Below the pieces are notes generated by a model. That model was not told the DNA's origin, searched no databases, and saw nothing but the letters and a program-made list of their open reading frames with translations. Source: an uncultured Sulfurovum sp. (GTDB taxonomy: Bacteria; Campylobacterota; Campylobacteria; Campylobacterales; Sulfurovaceae). Taken from it: a stretch of DNA of 38,451 bases. The stretch is taken from NCBI GenBank assembly GCA_902727895.1, contig CACVAP010000035.1, forward strand, positions 1-38,451, read 5' to 3'. A program made the translations under genes and the position numbers. Below are positions 15,779 through 25,610 of this stretch, one piece after another; positions within the stretch are counted from its first letter, which is position 1; each line of letters opens with the position of its first letter.

Positions 15779-15809
15779 ATATTTCATAGAATAGAGGGGA
15801 CTATAACTC

Positions 15810-16928
15810 ATGAAAGTAAAACTAACCCTACTAATTTACATGGCAGCAGACAACAACTTAGACAGTGCAGCATTAAACGACCTAGAATCGATTCGTAAAG
15901 GTTCTATGTTTAGTGAGATGGACATAGTGCTTCAACTTGATCGATGGGAATTTGTGGACGCTAAGGAGACGATTCGTTACCATGTCAAAGAGGGTGAAGT
16001 TAAAGAGATAAAACGGATGGGGGAGAGTAATACAGGTGACCTCCGAATATTAAAAGAGTTCATTGAAGAGTCAGCTAAGGCTTATCCTTCTGAAAAGCTT
16101 ATTGTGATTATTTGGTCACATGGATCTGGAGTGGATGATTATAATGGTTATGAAGGAAAACGGGAACGTTATTTTGTAGAGCCAACGCCAGAGATAGAAG
16201 AGATAGCCATTGCTTTTGATGACTCTGCTAAAGATTTCTTAGACAACATAGAGCTACAAAAAGCACTTGATGTGGATGTTAATATTGATGTACTTGGCTT
16301 TGATGCTTGTCTTATGGGGATGTTTGAGATTGTTTATCAACTGCGTAATGAAGCCGATGTTATTGTGGGGTCACAGTATTTAGAACCTGCTTCTGGATGG
16401 GACTATCCACGTGTTTTAGAAGACTTGTCATTGGATGGAACGTCAAATAAAATGGGTGAAGAGCTGGTAAAGTTTTATGCTGATTACTATAAAAGAGAGT
16501 CTTATGATGTAACGCAGTCGGCATTTGATGTGGATAAGGTTGAGGAAGTTACTAAAAATTTGGATGCATTCGCTAAATCATTGTTAGAGAATTTAGAAAA
16601 AAAGAAAGATTTGAAGTACACCCTTTTAAGTTCTCAGTTGTTTAATAAAAATGACTACATTGATCTTATAGATTTTGTTAAAAATCTGAAAGAACGTTTT
16701 GATGATGAATCGCTTTTATGTTTATCAGACAGGTTATTAGGTTCCTTAGATGACTTAATTATTGCCAATCATAATATGGGAGATGCTATGCGAGATGCTA
16801 ATGGGGTTTCTATTTATTTTCCAACACAACGGAATCCATTTAAAGAGACTTTTGAGATGTATGAAAAGTTGGACTTCTCTAAAGACTATCCAAATTGGAT
16901 AGCTTTGATTCGTTGGTATTACGCTTGA
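15810..16928 (+). CDS. Clostripain-like cysteine peptidase (family C11)
   Basis: The 372-residue protein begins with the family signature LLIYMAADNNLD (7-18). The catalytic dyad is His104 (IIWSHGSG) and Cys167 (GFDACLMG), followed by the usual EIVYQLRNEADVIVGSQ segment and a C-terminal DANGVSIYFPT strand. C11 peptidases share the caspase fold and cut after Arg or Lys. Unlike most secreted clostripains it has no signal peptide, so a cytoplasmic role is likely. It is 31 bp after the caspase-like gene with GAGGGG upstream, so the two related-fold peptidases are probably made together. Its end overlaps the convergent gene at 16919 by 10 bp. Confidence 0.88.
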   Translation: MKVKLTLLIYMAADNNLDSAALNDLESIRKGSMFSEMDIVLQLDRWEFVDAKETIRYHVKEGEVKEIKRMGESNTGDLRILKEFIEESAKAYPSEKLIVIIWSHGSGVDDYNGYEGKRERYFVEPTPEIEEIAIAFDDSAKDFLDNIELQKALDVDVNIDVLGFDACLMGMFEIVYQLRNEADVIVGSQYLEPASGWDYPRVLEDLSLDGTSNKMGEELVKFYADYYKRESYDVTQSAFDVDKVEEVTKNLDAFAKSLLENLEKKKDLKYTLLSSQLFNKNDYIDLIDFVKNLKERFDDESLLCLSDRLLGSLDDLIIANHNMGDAMRDANGVSIYFPTQRNPFKETFEMYEKLDFSKDYPNWIALIRWYYA

Positions 16929-17785
16929 TTTTTTAGATTTTCAACTTCTGTATTAAGTTTCTCTTTAATGTGTTTTTCATTTTCTATGTAGACAGTTTGA
17001 AGTAGTTTTGCAAAAGAGTTTCCTTCACGAATTTCTAGTATTTTTATAACGAGTGTATAGGGTTGCACATCATCAAAAGGAGCATTAATCCAATTAGATT
17101 GAAAAGAAGTGTCATAGCCACGCTTTGATTTAAAAGTATATTGATGGTTTGGGGCTAAAGTTTCAAAGTGTAAAAAGGTAGAAAAGTTTTGTTGAGAAGT
17201 GACAATGCTCTCTCCTGCGCGAAGAAAAGAGAAGGCTAAAACAATTTCATCAATCTTGTCTCCTTGAGGACTCTCTCCAGCGTAAAAGTAAGAAGCTGGT
17301 TGAAAATAGAAGGCTTTTTTGTTTTCTGATTGAATGATGTCCAGTTCAATATGTAACTCTTTTTGATTACCTATAAGTAGGGCTTGGTTATGTGTTTGTT
17401 TTTCACCATCACCAAAAATTTCTCCTTGCATATTTTTGTTTGGAGCAAAGTCTCCACGGACAAGTGTTATTTTGCTAGGTAGCGATAATGTTTTTGGATT
17501 GATAATGTCAAAATTACGTTTGACAGTCGTAGGAAATGCTTTGTCATTGGCAAAAGACTCAATGGTGTCAGCTACAAGTTCTAGCCCTTTATCAATAATT
17601 TTAGGGGCTGCTGTTAAGAGCATTTCAATGGCTACGCCTTGTACTCCCATAGCTGCTGAAATTAATGATGTGTCAATTGATTTTGTTTGAGAGCTTTGTG
17701 TTGTTTTAGTCTCTGAATCTTCAGGTAAATAGTTTACAAACATTTTTGTAGGATAGACTGTTTTCTTGTTAGCGAACCAATTCAT
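16919..17785 (-). CDS. Unknown protein, cytoplasmic paralogue of the lipoprotein at 13777
   Basis: The 288-residue protein has no signal peptide or transmembrane segment. A helical part (about 40-80, with LTAAPKIIDKGLELVADTI) is followed by a beta-rich domain (about 90-260) and a short charged C-terminal helix. The alignment with the 13777 lipoprotein is seen by eye: APKIIDKGLELVAD against APQLIERGVDMFAN, then KAFYFQPASYFYAG against KYMEIVPTYIFYN, and DDVQPYTLVIKILEIREGNS against SGAYNLKVSVTETRDINE. The pair brackets the two cysteine peptidases. The function is unknown; substrate or partner of the proteases is a reasonable inference. Confidence 0.6.
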   Translation of the reverse strand: MNWFANKKTVYPTKMFVNYLPEDSETKTTQSSQTKSIDTSLISAAMGVQGVAIEMLLTAAPKIIDKGLELVADTIESFANDKAFPTTVKRNFDIINPKTLSLPSKITLVRGDFAPNKNMQGEIFGDGEKQTHNQALLIGNQKELHIELDIIQSENKKAFYFQPASYFYAGESPQGDKIDEIVLAFSFLRAGESIVTSQQNFSTFLHFETLAPNHQYTFKSKRGYDTSFQSNWINAPFDDVQPYTLVIKILEIREGNSFAKLLQTVYIENEKHIKEKLNTEVENLKNQA

Positions 17786-17873
17786 AACTTCTCCTTGTTT
17801 ATCTAAAGTTATATATTTTATTATAACTTAGATAGACTTTGTGCTTAAGTAGTTGGCTTTCTCTATGATGAGT

Positions 17874-18491
17874 CTAAAAATTCATTTGCATCTTATCTAC
17901 ATCATCCCAAGACATAGACTTGTTCTGCCCTCTATTTTTTAAAATATGGTCAATATAACGTGCAAATAAATCTGTTTCAACATTTACTTCTGTACCCACT
18001 TTATAGTTACACATTAGGGTTTCTTTTAAAGTGTATGAGATAATTGTAAGTCTAAAGCTATCATTATAAACATCGTTAACAGTCAAAGAAATACCATCAA
18101 TCGTAATAGAACCTTTGGGAACAATATAGTTAATGTATTTTGGTTCAACAGCGATGATGAAGTCTGTGGCATTTTCACGTTTGGTCATGTGCGTTACTTT
18201 TCCAATACAGTCTACATGCCCTTGAACAATATGTCCTTCGAAACGGTCACTTAGTTGCATGGCAGGTTCTATATGTACCCGTCCTGAGATTTTTGAGTCA
18301 TCTATAATAGAGCGTGTTTCATCTGCTAGTTCTAGGTCAAAACCATCTGAGTTTACCTTTACAACAGTAAGACAGATACCATTGATAGCAATGCTGTCTC
18401 CCATCCCAGCTTTGTATTTTGCTTGGATACTTAGAATGTTATTAGTGTAGTTTTTGACAGTGGCGATTTCTCTTATTAGACCTGTGAACAT
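17874..18491 (-). CDS. ribE: Riboflavin synthase alpha chain
   Basis: The 205-residue enzyme joins two molecules of 6,7-dimethyl-8-ribityllumazine to make riboflavin. It has the invariant MFTGLI start and two tandem lumazine-binding barrels, each with a GxSIAINGICLTV- or KGSITIDGISLTV-type segment (about 32-44 and 124-136). The length is normal. GAGGT lies just upstream of the ATG. It runs in the same direction as the 16919 gene but is metabolically unrelated. Confidence 0.96.
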   Translation of the reverse strand: MFTGLIREIATVKNYTNNILSIQAKYKAGMGDSIAINGICLTVVKVNSDGFDLELADETRSIIDDSKISGRVHIEPAMQLSDRFEGHIVQGHVDCIGKVTHMTKRENATDFIIAVEPKYINYIVPKGSITIDGISLTVNDVYNDSFRLTIISYTLKETLMCNYKVGTEVNVETDLFARYIDHILKNRGQNKSMSWDDVDKMQMNF

Positions 18492-18542
18492 ATGACCTCA
18501 ATTTACTTTGATATAATTCCAATAATTATAGCGAAATAATAA

Positions 18543-18612
18543 GTAGCGTGAAACATTCTTGCCTACGATGAATTGCTATTAAACTTCCGTGGGCAGGAAT
18601 GCACCACGCTAC
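18543..18612 (+). repeat. REP/MITE-like long hairpin before mnmG
   Basis: GTAGCGTG (18543-18550) pairs with CACGCTAC (18605-18612). After a 3x3 internal loop a further 14-bp stem (18554-18567 with 18588-18601, two G-T pairs) encloses a 20-nt loop. The structure is GC-rich against an AT-rich background and resembles REP-type palindromes spread by REP-associated transposases. No second copy is in this window. It falsely extends the mnmG reading frame upstream. Confidence 0.6.
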
Positions 18613-18631
18613 AAGAGTGAGTAAAATAAAA

Positions 18632-20500
18632 ATGAATTATGATGTAATAGTAATCGGTGGTGGTCATGCAGGAATAGAAGCAGCGTTAGCTCCTGCACGT
18701 ATGGGTGTGAAAACACTAATGGTAACGATTTTAGCAGAACAGATTGGGGCAAGTTCTTGTAACCCTGCTGTGGGTGGTTTGGCAAAAGGGCATTTGGTTA
18801 AAGAACTTGATGCTATTGGTGGTCAAATGGGATTGGCTACGGATGCAACAGGGATTCAATTTAGAATTCTTAACCAATCTAAAGGTCCAGCTGTTCAAGG
18901 TAGCCGTGCGCAGATAGATATGGATAGATACCGAATCTATATGAAAGATGTGGTTTTAAATACAGACAACTTAGATGTAAAACAAGAGATTGTTGAAGCG
19001 TTAATTATGGAAGATGGAAAAATTTCTGGGGTTGAAACACAGCTTGGAAATAAATACATGGCGCCTAAAGTTATTGTGGCTTCGGGGACGTTCTTAAATG
19101 GTCTTATTCACATTGGTGATAAAAAACAGACAGCAGGAAGACAAGGTGAGTTTGCTTCGGTGGAGTTGGCTGAGTATTTAAAGTCTTTGGGCATTGAGAT
19201 TGGACGTTTGAAAACAGGAACTTGTGCCAGACTTGACGGTTCATCTATCAATTTAGATGTTATGGAAAAGCAGGGTGGAGATGAAAATCCTATTCCTTTT
19301 TCTTTTAGAACTAACAGAGAGACGTTTAATCCAACACAGCTTCCTTGTCATGTGACGTATACGAATGAAACTACACATGATATTATTGAGTCTAACTTTT
19401 ACAGAGCGCCTATGTTTTCAGGGCAAATTTCAGGAATGGGTCCACGTTATTGTCCGAGTATCGAAGACAAAATTAGCCGTTTTAGAGACAGACCTAGACA
19501 CCAGATTTTTGTGGAACCTCAAACAATGGAAGCGAATGAATACTATATCAATGGTATGAGTACTTCATTACCAACAGATGTACAGCTAGAAATGATACAG
19601 TCGATTGAAGGTTTAGAAAATGCGAAAATAGTACGTTATGGTTATGCGATTGAGTATGATTATGTGCAACCTACTGAGTTAAAACATACACTTGAAACTA
19701 AGAAAGTAGAAGGTCTTTACTGTGCTGGTCAGATTAATGGAACGACAGGTTATGAAGAAGCAGCAGCACAAGGGCTTATGGCTGGGATAAATGCTGCACT
19801 TTCTGTACAAGGAAAAGAGCCGTTAATTTTAGGTCGTCATGAAGCATACATTGGGGTACTTATAGATGACTTGGTAACCAAAGGAACGAAAGAGCCGTAC
19901 CGTATGTTTACGAGTCGTTCTGAGTATAGATTGTTGTTACGTGAAGACAATGCTGACAGACGTTTGTATAAGTACGGAAAACAGCTTGGGCTTTTAGATG
20001 AAGCATACTTAGAAAAAGTAACTCAAAAAGATAAAGATGTTTTAGAAGGTGTTGCGTACTTAAAAGAGAATTTTGTTACGCCAAATAAAATATTTATAGA
20101 ATTACTTACTTCACTGGGTGAAGAGAAGATTAATGACAAACTTTGTTTACTTGACCTTTTAGGGCGTGCGTCAATGACAACAGAAAAAATGTTAGGCTTA
20201 GCACCTTTCTTAGAGAAGTACAGTGTTGAAGTTATGAATCAGTTGTTAATAGAAGCAAAATATTCTCGTTATATTGAGAAGCAACAAAATCAAGTAGACA
20301 AAATGAAAGACATGTTGAAAGTTAAAATCCCCGTTGGTTTTGACTTTTCTAAGGTGTCTGGATTGTCAAATGAGATTGTTGAAAAGTTAAACAACATAAC
20401 TCCTCCAACACTTTTTAATGCGTCAGAGATTTCAGGGGTTACCCCTGCTGCTTTGGAGATTTTACATATTTATATTAAGATGGCACAGAAGGCGAAGTAG
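18632..20500 (+). CDS. mnmG: tRNA uridine-5-carboxymethylaminomethyl modification enzyme MnmG
   Basis: The 622-residue FAD enzyme works with MnmE to modify U34 of several tRNAs. The N-terminal dinucleotide-binding motif is [16 protein letters not shown]. Other family signatures are [38 protein letters not shown] and the [16 protein letters not shown] region, followed by the helical C-terminal domain that binds MnmE and tRNA. ATG 18632 is chosen because it gives the standard [11 protein letters not shown] start; the frame extends to ATG 18599, but that part lies in the hairpin repeat. Length matches the family. Confidence 0.97.
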   Translation: MNYDVIVIGGGHAGIEAALAPARMGVKTLMVTILAEQIGASSCNPAVGGLAKGHLVKELDAIGGQMGLATDATGIQFRILNQSKGPAVQGSRAQIDMDRYRIYMKDVVLNTDNLDVKQEIVEALIMEDGKISGVETQLGNKYMAPKVIVASGTFLNGLIHIGDKKQTAGRQGEFASVELAEYLKSLGIEIGRLKTGTCARLDGSSINLDVMEKQGGDENPIPFSFRTNRETFNPTQLPCHVTYTNETTHDIIESNFYRAPMFSGQISGMGPRYCPSIEDKISRFRDRPRHQIFVEPQTMEANEYYINGMSTSLPTDVQLEMIQSIEGLENAKIVRYGYAIEYDYVQPTELKHTLETKKVEGLYCAGQINGTTGYEEAAAQGLMAGINAALSVQGKEPLILGRHEAYIGVLIDDLVTKGTKEPYRMFTSRSEYRLLLREDNADRRLYKYGKQLGLLDEAYLEKVTQKDKDVLEGVAYLKENFVTPNKIFIELLTSLGEEKINDKLCLLDLLGRASMTTEKMLGLAPFLEKYSVEVMNQLLIEAKYSRYIEKQQNQVDKMKDMLKVKIPVGFDFSKVSGLSNEIVEKLNNITPPTLFNASEISGVTPAALEILHIYIKMAQKAK

Positions 20501-20518
20501 AAGTTAAAAACTTCTACT
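20496..20518. terminator. Bidirectional terminator between mnmG and the M14 gene
   Basis: AGTAGAAGTT (20496-20505) and AACTTCTACT (20509-20518) form a perfect 10-bp stem with an AAA loop, overlapping the ends of both convergent genes. Confidence 0.7.
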
Positions 20519-23099
20519 AGTCATATTTCTCTTGTGGGTTGTATTTTATGGTTGCTGGATCAGAAAAGTTTGGTACATCATCATAAGCAAATACTGAATA
20601 GTATTTTTCTTTAGAATAAGAAGCAAAATTATCGTAAGTGTAGGTATCTTTTCCTCCATAGATTTTTACACCATCCATAAAGTGTTTTGGTGTATGGAAA
20701 CTGTTACGCACGACGTAGTAACCATTTAGTGCTTCATCCTCTACTTTATCCCATGAAAGTTTTATCATTTTGTTTTCTTTAGAAATTTTAAGGTTTTCTA
20801 CGTTAGCAACGGCTGTACGTCTTTTTGGAATGTATTTTACAATTAGTTCGACATCCTCATTCCATTCAATAACACGGTTTTTAATACCCAAGGCAGAAGT
20901 AGGTTGAATAACGAGTTTCAACTTCTTTCCTTCTTGATGCATACTATCTAATACTTGTCTCGAAAGGGTATCAAACTTGAAGTATTGAGACTCTTTACTT
21001 TTCATTTCAGACTCAGCTACTTCATAGCCTATGTACTCGATTCTCTCACGGTTTTTCACATCTTCATAGCTTCCAACCTCATCTAAGTCTACTAGTTCTA
21101 CATAAAAACGTACATCTGAATTACTTTTAAAACTGTTATTATTTGAAATACGTAGGGTACATTGGGTAATCATGTTTTCTTGAGGATCTGGTAATTGGGC
21201 TAAGTCAAAATCAAGATAACCATAAATTTTTTCTCCCTCTTTATCAAATCCAGACTTTAACTCGTCTTGAATGGTATCGTCTCGACAAATGGTACTTATG
21301 GTTGATTGTGAAAGTTTTATCTCTTCATTGACCAAGGTATACTTAATGTCAAGAATAGGACGATACTGTATTCCTCCACCATGTTGACCATAACCAATGT
21401 CAAATTGCATCATTTGACTGTCTTCACCCTCGGGTAATGTTTTTGCCCCATCCATTCTAAAGGTTGCCATACCCAGTTCTATCTTATCTTGTAAAAGTCT
21501 ACATTCATGTCGTGAAAAACTCCAATGATTCCAAATACCTTGGGTAAGTTGACTTGACTTGATGGCACGTCCAATAACACCTTTACTCTCAGCATTCTCT
21601 ATTTCATGAAAGTCAGTTACTTCTGTAAAACTTCCTCTATCTAGTAGTGAAAGGTTCCATTGACCATATTTTTCTATTTTAGCACCGACACGGTTCATAG
21701 GATAGATGTAAAAACGTGCAGACTTTATAATGGCATTTGGTGGAATGTTACTCATGTCAAAACTTATGACAGCATCACAGATTCCCTTTGATTTGTTAAC
21801 CCCAACAAAAAGAGAGTTTTGTCCAAAGTGTGAACGGTTTGACTCTTGTGTGAATTCTCCTACATAACCAGTCTTGTCTTTATCAGCAAAAGTAAGTTTA
21901 AAAAATTCATCATCTTCTAGCCATGTACGTACTTTAACTACTGGTGCAAAAGGAGATTTGTATCCTGTTGTTTTGTTAATCGCACGTATGGTGTAATGGT
22001 AGTTGGTAGAGGAGACTAAATCTGTGTCTACAAAACGCTGAGCACCAACAATCCCAACTTTTGTACTTTCGTTACAAGCATCTTTGTCTTTTGTACTTCG
22101 GTAAACTTCAAAATAAATGTCATCTCGTATTTCATAGTTCCACACAAGTGTCACACTGGTAGCATCTCTTGACTCTATGGTGAAGTCACTTACTCTATTT
22201 GGTGCCATAGGTGAGTAGTTAATTACTTCTGAAAAAGCATGCTTTAGAGCAGGAATGTTTTCGTTAATACTTCCAGCCATACTTTTCATATAGTCAGGAA
22301 TGTTCTTCGTTCCTACTTCTGCAACGATGGCTAAAATACCTTTAGAGTAATAGTACTCACGTCCAGAACCAGAGATAAGGTTCGCAGGTGGCTTCCCTCT
22401 ATGGATACCATACTTTCTACCTGTTACTTTAGAGAATTCAGCATTCATGTTTGCACAAAGTACATTCATGTCTGTTCCATCAACTTCTGCTTCGTGCATA
22501 AACTTGTGAGCAGGGAAAAATACATTTCCTTGTGAGTGGTAATCAAAAGCAATGGTAATGTTTTCATGACTGTCAACAAAAGCTTTAATGGCTGATGTTT
22601 CTGCTTCAGAAAAAGGTTCTTCTCCACCGTAAACATTAGATGAAGTATTACTTTGTTTGCTAAAACCTATGGAGAAGTTTCTGTTAAGGTCAACACCGAT
22701 ACTCCCATCATGGTTGACACGTCTATTTTTACGCCAAAAAGAGAAGTGTTTACGTGAGTATTCATATCCATCAGGGTTTAGACAGGGCACCATGTATAAG
22801 GTTGACTGTTCAAGCGATTTTTCTAATACAGGATCAACATTTTGATTGTCTGTTAGGTAGCTAATAAATTTTAATGCCAACTCATGCCCGATCCATTCTC
22901 GTGCGTGGATACTTCCTGTAAAAAGCATGGCAGGTTTACTGTCTGCTGTTTCAACATTTTGACTTATTTTGGCAAGGACAATGTCTCGTCCTTCATAAGT
23001 AGTTCCAATTTTTACTATTTTGATTAGGCTCGGATGGTCTTTTTCCATCTTATATAGAAAGTCTAAACTTTCTGTATAAGACATGTATTGGTTTTTCAT
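20517..23099 (-). CDS. M14-family zinc carboxypeptidase with accessory beta domains
   Basis: The 860-residue protein has a metallocarboxypeptidase domain (about 1-300). The zinc ligands are His65 and Glu68 (SIHAREW) and His188 (DYHSQGN). The LNPDGYEYS and DLNRNF substrate motifs are present, and the catalytic Glu261 is in EVGTKN. There follow an FN3-like domain (about 305-395), two beta-rich modules with an N-R-x-x-F/DNRLRE-like layout (about 397-580 and 585-760) and a last FN3-like domain (about 770-855). No signal peptide is visible, which is unusual for such a modular hydrolase. It may remove C-terminal residues from a peptide made by the adjacent ATP-grasp ligases. It appears to be the last gene of a three-gene run with them. 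Confidence 0.85.
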   Translation of the reverse strand: MKNQYMSYTESLDFLYKMEKDHPSLIKIVKIGTTYEGRDIVLAKISQNVETADSKPAMLFTGSIHAREWIGHELALKFISYLTDNQNVDPVLEKSLEQSTLYMVPCLNPDGYEYSRKHFSFWRKNRRVNHDGSIGVDLNRNFSIGFSKQSNTSSNVYGGEEPFSEAETSAIKAFVDSHENITIAFDYHSQGNVFFPAHKFMHEAEVDGTDMNVLCANMNAEFSKVTGRKYGIHRGKPPANLISGSGREYYYSKGILAIVAEVGTKNIPDYMKSMAGSINENIPALKHAFSEVINYSPMAPNRVSDFTIESRDATSVTLVWNYEIRDDIYFEVYRSTKDKDACNESTKVGIVGAQRFVDTDLVSSTNYHYTIRAINKTTGYKSPFAPVVKVRTWLEDDEFFKLTFADKDKTGYVGEFTQESNRSHFGQNSLFVGVNKSKGICDAVISFDMSNIPPNAIIKSARFYIYPMNRVGAKIEKYGQWNLSLLDRGSFTEVTDFHEIENAESKGVIGRAIKSSQLTQGIWNHWSFSRHECRLLQDKIELGMATFRMDGAKTLPEGEDSQMMQFDIGYGQHGGGIQYRPILDIKYTLVNEEIKLSQSTISTICRDDTIQDELKSGFDKEGEKIYGYLDFDLAQLPDPQENMITQCTLRISNNNSFKSNSDVRFYVELVDLDEVGSYEDVKNRERIEYIGYEVAESEMKSKESQYFKFDTLSRQVLDSMHQEGKKLKLVIQPTSALGIKNRVIEWNEDVELIVKYIPKRRTAVANVENLKISKENKMIKLSWDKVEDEALNGYYVVRNSFHTPKHFMDGVKIYGGKDTYTYDNFASYSKEKYYSVFAYDDVPNFSDPATIKYNPQEKYD

Positions 23100-23122
23100 T
23101 CTTTATTTTCCCCTATATTCTT

Positions 23123-24583
23123 TTATTTGTTTTCTAGCTTTTCTTTAAACTCAGCCCAAAGGTCTTTAAGTTGTTTTAACATCTTCTTTTTGAACCATGG
23201 TAATTCTTCTTTAAGTGTTTCTGGAGAGTTGTCTAAGATTTCTGTTAACTCTGCTGTCTCATACTTTGCTAGAATCTCTTTTGAGTTTTTCTTAGAGATT
23301 CCCTCTACAGAAGTTAAGATTGATTTAAACTCTTTTTTTGTTAAAGGTGCTGGTATTTTTTTGATGTTTCCTAGAACTTCGCTTTCTTGTGCTTCATCAC
23401 TTGCTACTTCAATTATTTCATCAATAGGGTTACTTTTTGCATGTACTTTTCTTATGGATCTTCCATAGTTGTCTTGAAAATTCCATTTTTCACTTGGCCA
23501 CTCTTCTTTGGTTCTTTTTTCTGTTTCAAGAATTGGATAGAGGTTATCAAGTTCGTGTAAGTAGTATTCACCTTCTTCCGTTTGTCTAACTTTTTTGTCA
23601 AGGAAATAGGCCCCATCATGTGAAGGTGTGTATCTTCCAAAAGTAATGTAACGTAATGTTCTAAGTACAGAAGGGTCTAGTTTTCCTAATTCTTCCCAGT
23701 TATAAAGAGGAATGTTTGGTTTTGCAAATCTACCATTTGAGAATTTCCACATAAGGTATTGACCAATCCAGTCTCTTATGTATGGGAAGGCAGCAAAGGC
23801 AGTAGCACACTCTAAGATACGGTATTTTCCATCTTCACCTACAGCAACGTCACATGCCCAGTACTCAGCATTGGCATCTTTAGAAACTTTTACAGCAAGG
23901 TCTAGTAACTCTTTAGGTACATCCATGTAATCCATGCTTCCACCTTGGCTAGTGTTAGTCAACCATTCACCTGCTGGTGGTCTTCTCCAAAAGGCACAGA
24001 CAGGTTTGTGACCTATAAGCATTACCCGAACATCAGCAGACATAGGAACAAAGTCTTGGAAGTAAGCAGGGTGGTATTTTTTCTGTGCTAAAAGGTTTTG
24101 TGCTTCTTGTTCTGAGTCTACTTTATGTACAAAGTATCCACCATAGTTAGACGGTCCATAAGACTTTTTAATGATTTTTGGGAATTCTGTTTTTGTTATG
24201 AACTTTTCAGCTTTTTCTTTGTCGTAAAATACATAAGTCTTGGGAATAGGTATGTCATATTTCCATGCAAAACGGGTTACATTTTCTTTTGATTTGTTAG
24301 AAAATTGTGTGTCCATAGAAGGAATGAACTCTACATTTGGTAAGGCACGGGCAATTTCTCTAAATGTTTCATACGCAGTTGCAGGAATATTACCTACTAA
24401 AATGTCAATCTTTTTACGTTTTACTTCTTTTATAAATCTATCTTTGTCATTCTTCCAGTGGTAGGTAACTGTTTCGATTTTGTCTGGCCAGCCTTTAAAG
24501 TTTGATTTGTCAAAAAATCTTAGTACGTGGTCTAGGTAAAGCATCCCAATTTTTGGTAGTTTCTCATTGTTTTTATTTGCCAT
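23123..24583 (-). CDS. ATP-grasp ligase with C-terminal helix-hairpin-helix-like domain
   Basis: The 486-residue protein has an ATP-grasp domain of the RimK type (about 110-290). FPKIIKKSYGPSNYGG holds the nucleotide-binding lysines, then ADVRVMLIGHKPVCAFWRR, and the metal-binding acidic segment is VGEDGKYRILECATAF, where ECA replaces the usual EVN. A C-terminal part (about 415-486) with KKEFKSILTSVEGISKKNSK looks like a helix-hairpin-helix. Such ligases join an acid to an amine using ATP. ATG 24583 is preferred (GAGG upstream, 25 bp after the preceding stop); an earlier ATG at 24631 would overlap the upstream gene. The substrate is unknown. It is tandem with a second ATP-grasp gene. Confidence 0.8.
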   Translation of the reverse strand: MANKNNEKLPKIGMLYLDHVLRFFDKSNFKGWPDKIETVTYHWKNDKDRFIKEVKRKKIDILVGNIPATAYETFREIARALPNVEFIPSMDTQFSNKSKENVTRFAWKYDIPIPKTYVFYDKEKAEKFITKTEFPKIIKKSYGPSNYGGYFVHKVDSEQEAQNLLAQKKYHPAYFQDFVPMSADVRVMLIGHKPVCAFWRRPPAGEWLTNTSQGGSMDYMDVPKELLDLAVKVSKDANAEYWACDVAVGEDGKYRILECATAFAAFPYIRDWIGQYLMWKFSNGRFAKPNIPLYNWEELGKLDPSVLRTLRYITFGRYTPSHDGAYFLDKKVRQTEEGEYYLHELDNLYPILETEKRTKEEWPSEKWNFQDNYGRSIRKVHAKSNPIDEIIEVASDEAQESEVLGNIKKIPAPLTKKEFKSILTSVEGISKKNSKEILAKYETAELTEILDNSPETLKEELPWFKKKMLKQLKDLWAEFKEKLENK

Positions 24584-24608
24584 TATTATTTTCCTCTGTT
24601 TTAGTTTT

Positions 24609-25508
24609 CTATTTTTGTGTTTTTCTATCAATCATATCCACTATAAGATCGATTTTTTTCTTGTTGAAGTTGAGTCCTTGTTTTTCTTGTTCTGGTGTAG
24701 CAAAAGCAGGGATACCATTAACTTCGAGAACAACATATTCCTCACGTTCTAAGTCGTAGATAACATCTACCCCTGCAATGTCTGTACCACATATCTTGGC
24801 TGCTTTTTTGGCAATGGCGATTACTTCGTCATCAGGCTCACGTAAAAAAACAGAGCCTCCAGAACTAATGTTGGTTCGCCAATCAGATCCAGAAGCTTTA
24901 CGCCCATAACATCCTACAAATTCCCCATCGACAATGTCTACTCTAAAGTCAGTGTTGTCATACTTTACAAATTTCTCGACATAAAAGAAACGTAAGTCCA
25001 TTTGATTTAGGAAAGGCATAAGCATGTCAAGGGTATGTTGGTTTTCTATCTTAGTCAGACCCATTCCACCCCAGCCATCAGTTGGCTTGTAGACCATTTT
25101 TGACCATTTACTCATAATTTTTTCAAGTTGTTTAGAGTTTTCTCTGTGACAAAGTTGGAAGTCAGGAGTCGCAACACCATGCTTTTGTAATAAAAATGAG
25201 GTTTGGAACTTGTCTTCTGTTAATGAAAAAGACTCATAAGAGTTTATCATTGGTATGACACGGTTAAGTGCTTGGTACAAAAACACTTGGTATTGTGTTT
25301 GCTCACCAGCATTATACGAGAAAAAAAGGTCAAGTTCATCTACCACTGTTTTTTCATGGTAAATATGCCCCTTTTTTGCGATGGAGTTGCGAAGATTGAT
25401 ATCTGTTACGGTATCTATTCCTCGTTCTCTTAGTTTTTTCACTATTTTTTTTTGGATTTTATCTCCACCACCATTACTATAGAGCCACATACCAATTTTT
25501 CTGTCCAT
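24609..25508 (-). CDS. RimK-type ATP-grasp ligase
   Basis: The 299-residue protein shows the full ATP-grasp pattern. The pre-grasp domain is about 1-95. KMVYKPTDGWGGMGLTKIE is the phosphate loop. DFRVDIVDGEFVGCYGRKA...SDWRTNISSGGS matches RimK family ligases. The Mg-binding end is AGVDVIYD...YVVLEVNGIPAF with the typical E-V-N-G. RimK relatives add glutamate or other amino acids to a carboxyl group of a protein, peptide or cofactor. No RimK targets (RpsF) are next to it. Its neighbours are a second ATP-grasp gene and two peptidases, so a dedicated small peptide or tag is more likely (inference). AGGA lies 8 nt before the ATG. It is the first gene of the leftward run. Confidence 0.88.
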   Translation of the reverse strand: MDRKIGMWLYSNGGGDKIQKKIVKKLRERGIDTVTDINLRNSIAKKGHIYHEKTVVDELDLFFSYNAGEQTQYQVFLYQALNRVIPMINSYESFSLTEDKFQTSFLLQKHGVATPDFQLCHRENSKQLEKIMSKWSKMVYKPTDGWGGMGLTKIENQHTLDMLMPFLNQMDLRFFYVEKFVKYDNTDFRVDIVDGEFVGCYGRKASGSDWRTNISSGGSVFLREPDDEVIAIAKKAAKICGTDIAGVDVIYDLEREEYVVLEVNGIPAFATPEQEKQGLNFNKKKIDLIVDMIDRKTQK

Positions 25509-25572
25509 AAACTTATCCTAATGCTAATTTTTAATGTAAAATTCTACTATATTTTATTAAAATATATGTTGA

Positions 25573-25605
25573 TATAATGTATAGAAATAAGACAAATCTA
25601 TGGAG
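25573..25605 (+). promoter_or_regulatory. Promoter and ribosome site of the M20 gene
   Basis: TATAAT at 25573-25578 and GGAG at 25602-25605 precede the ATG at 25611. The region is divergent with the ATP-grasp run. Confidence 0.5.
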
Positions 25606-25610
25606 TAAGT

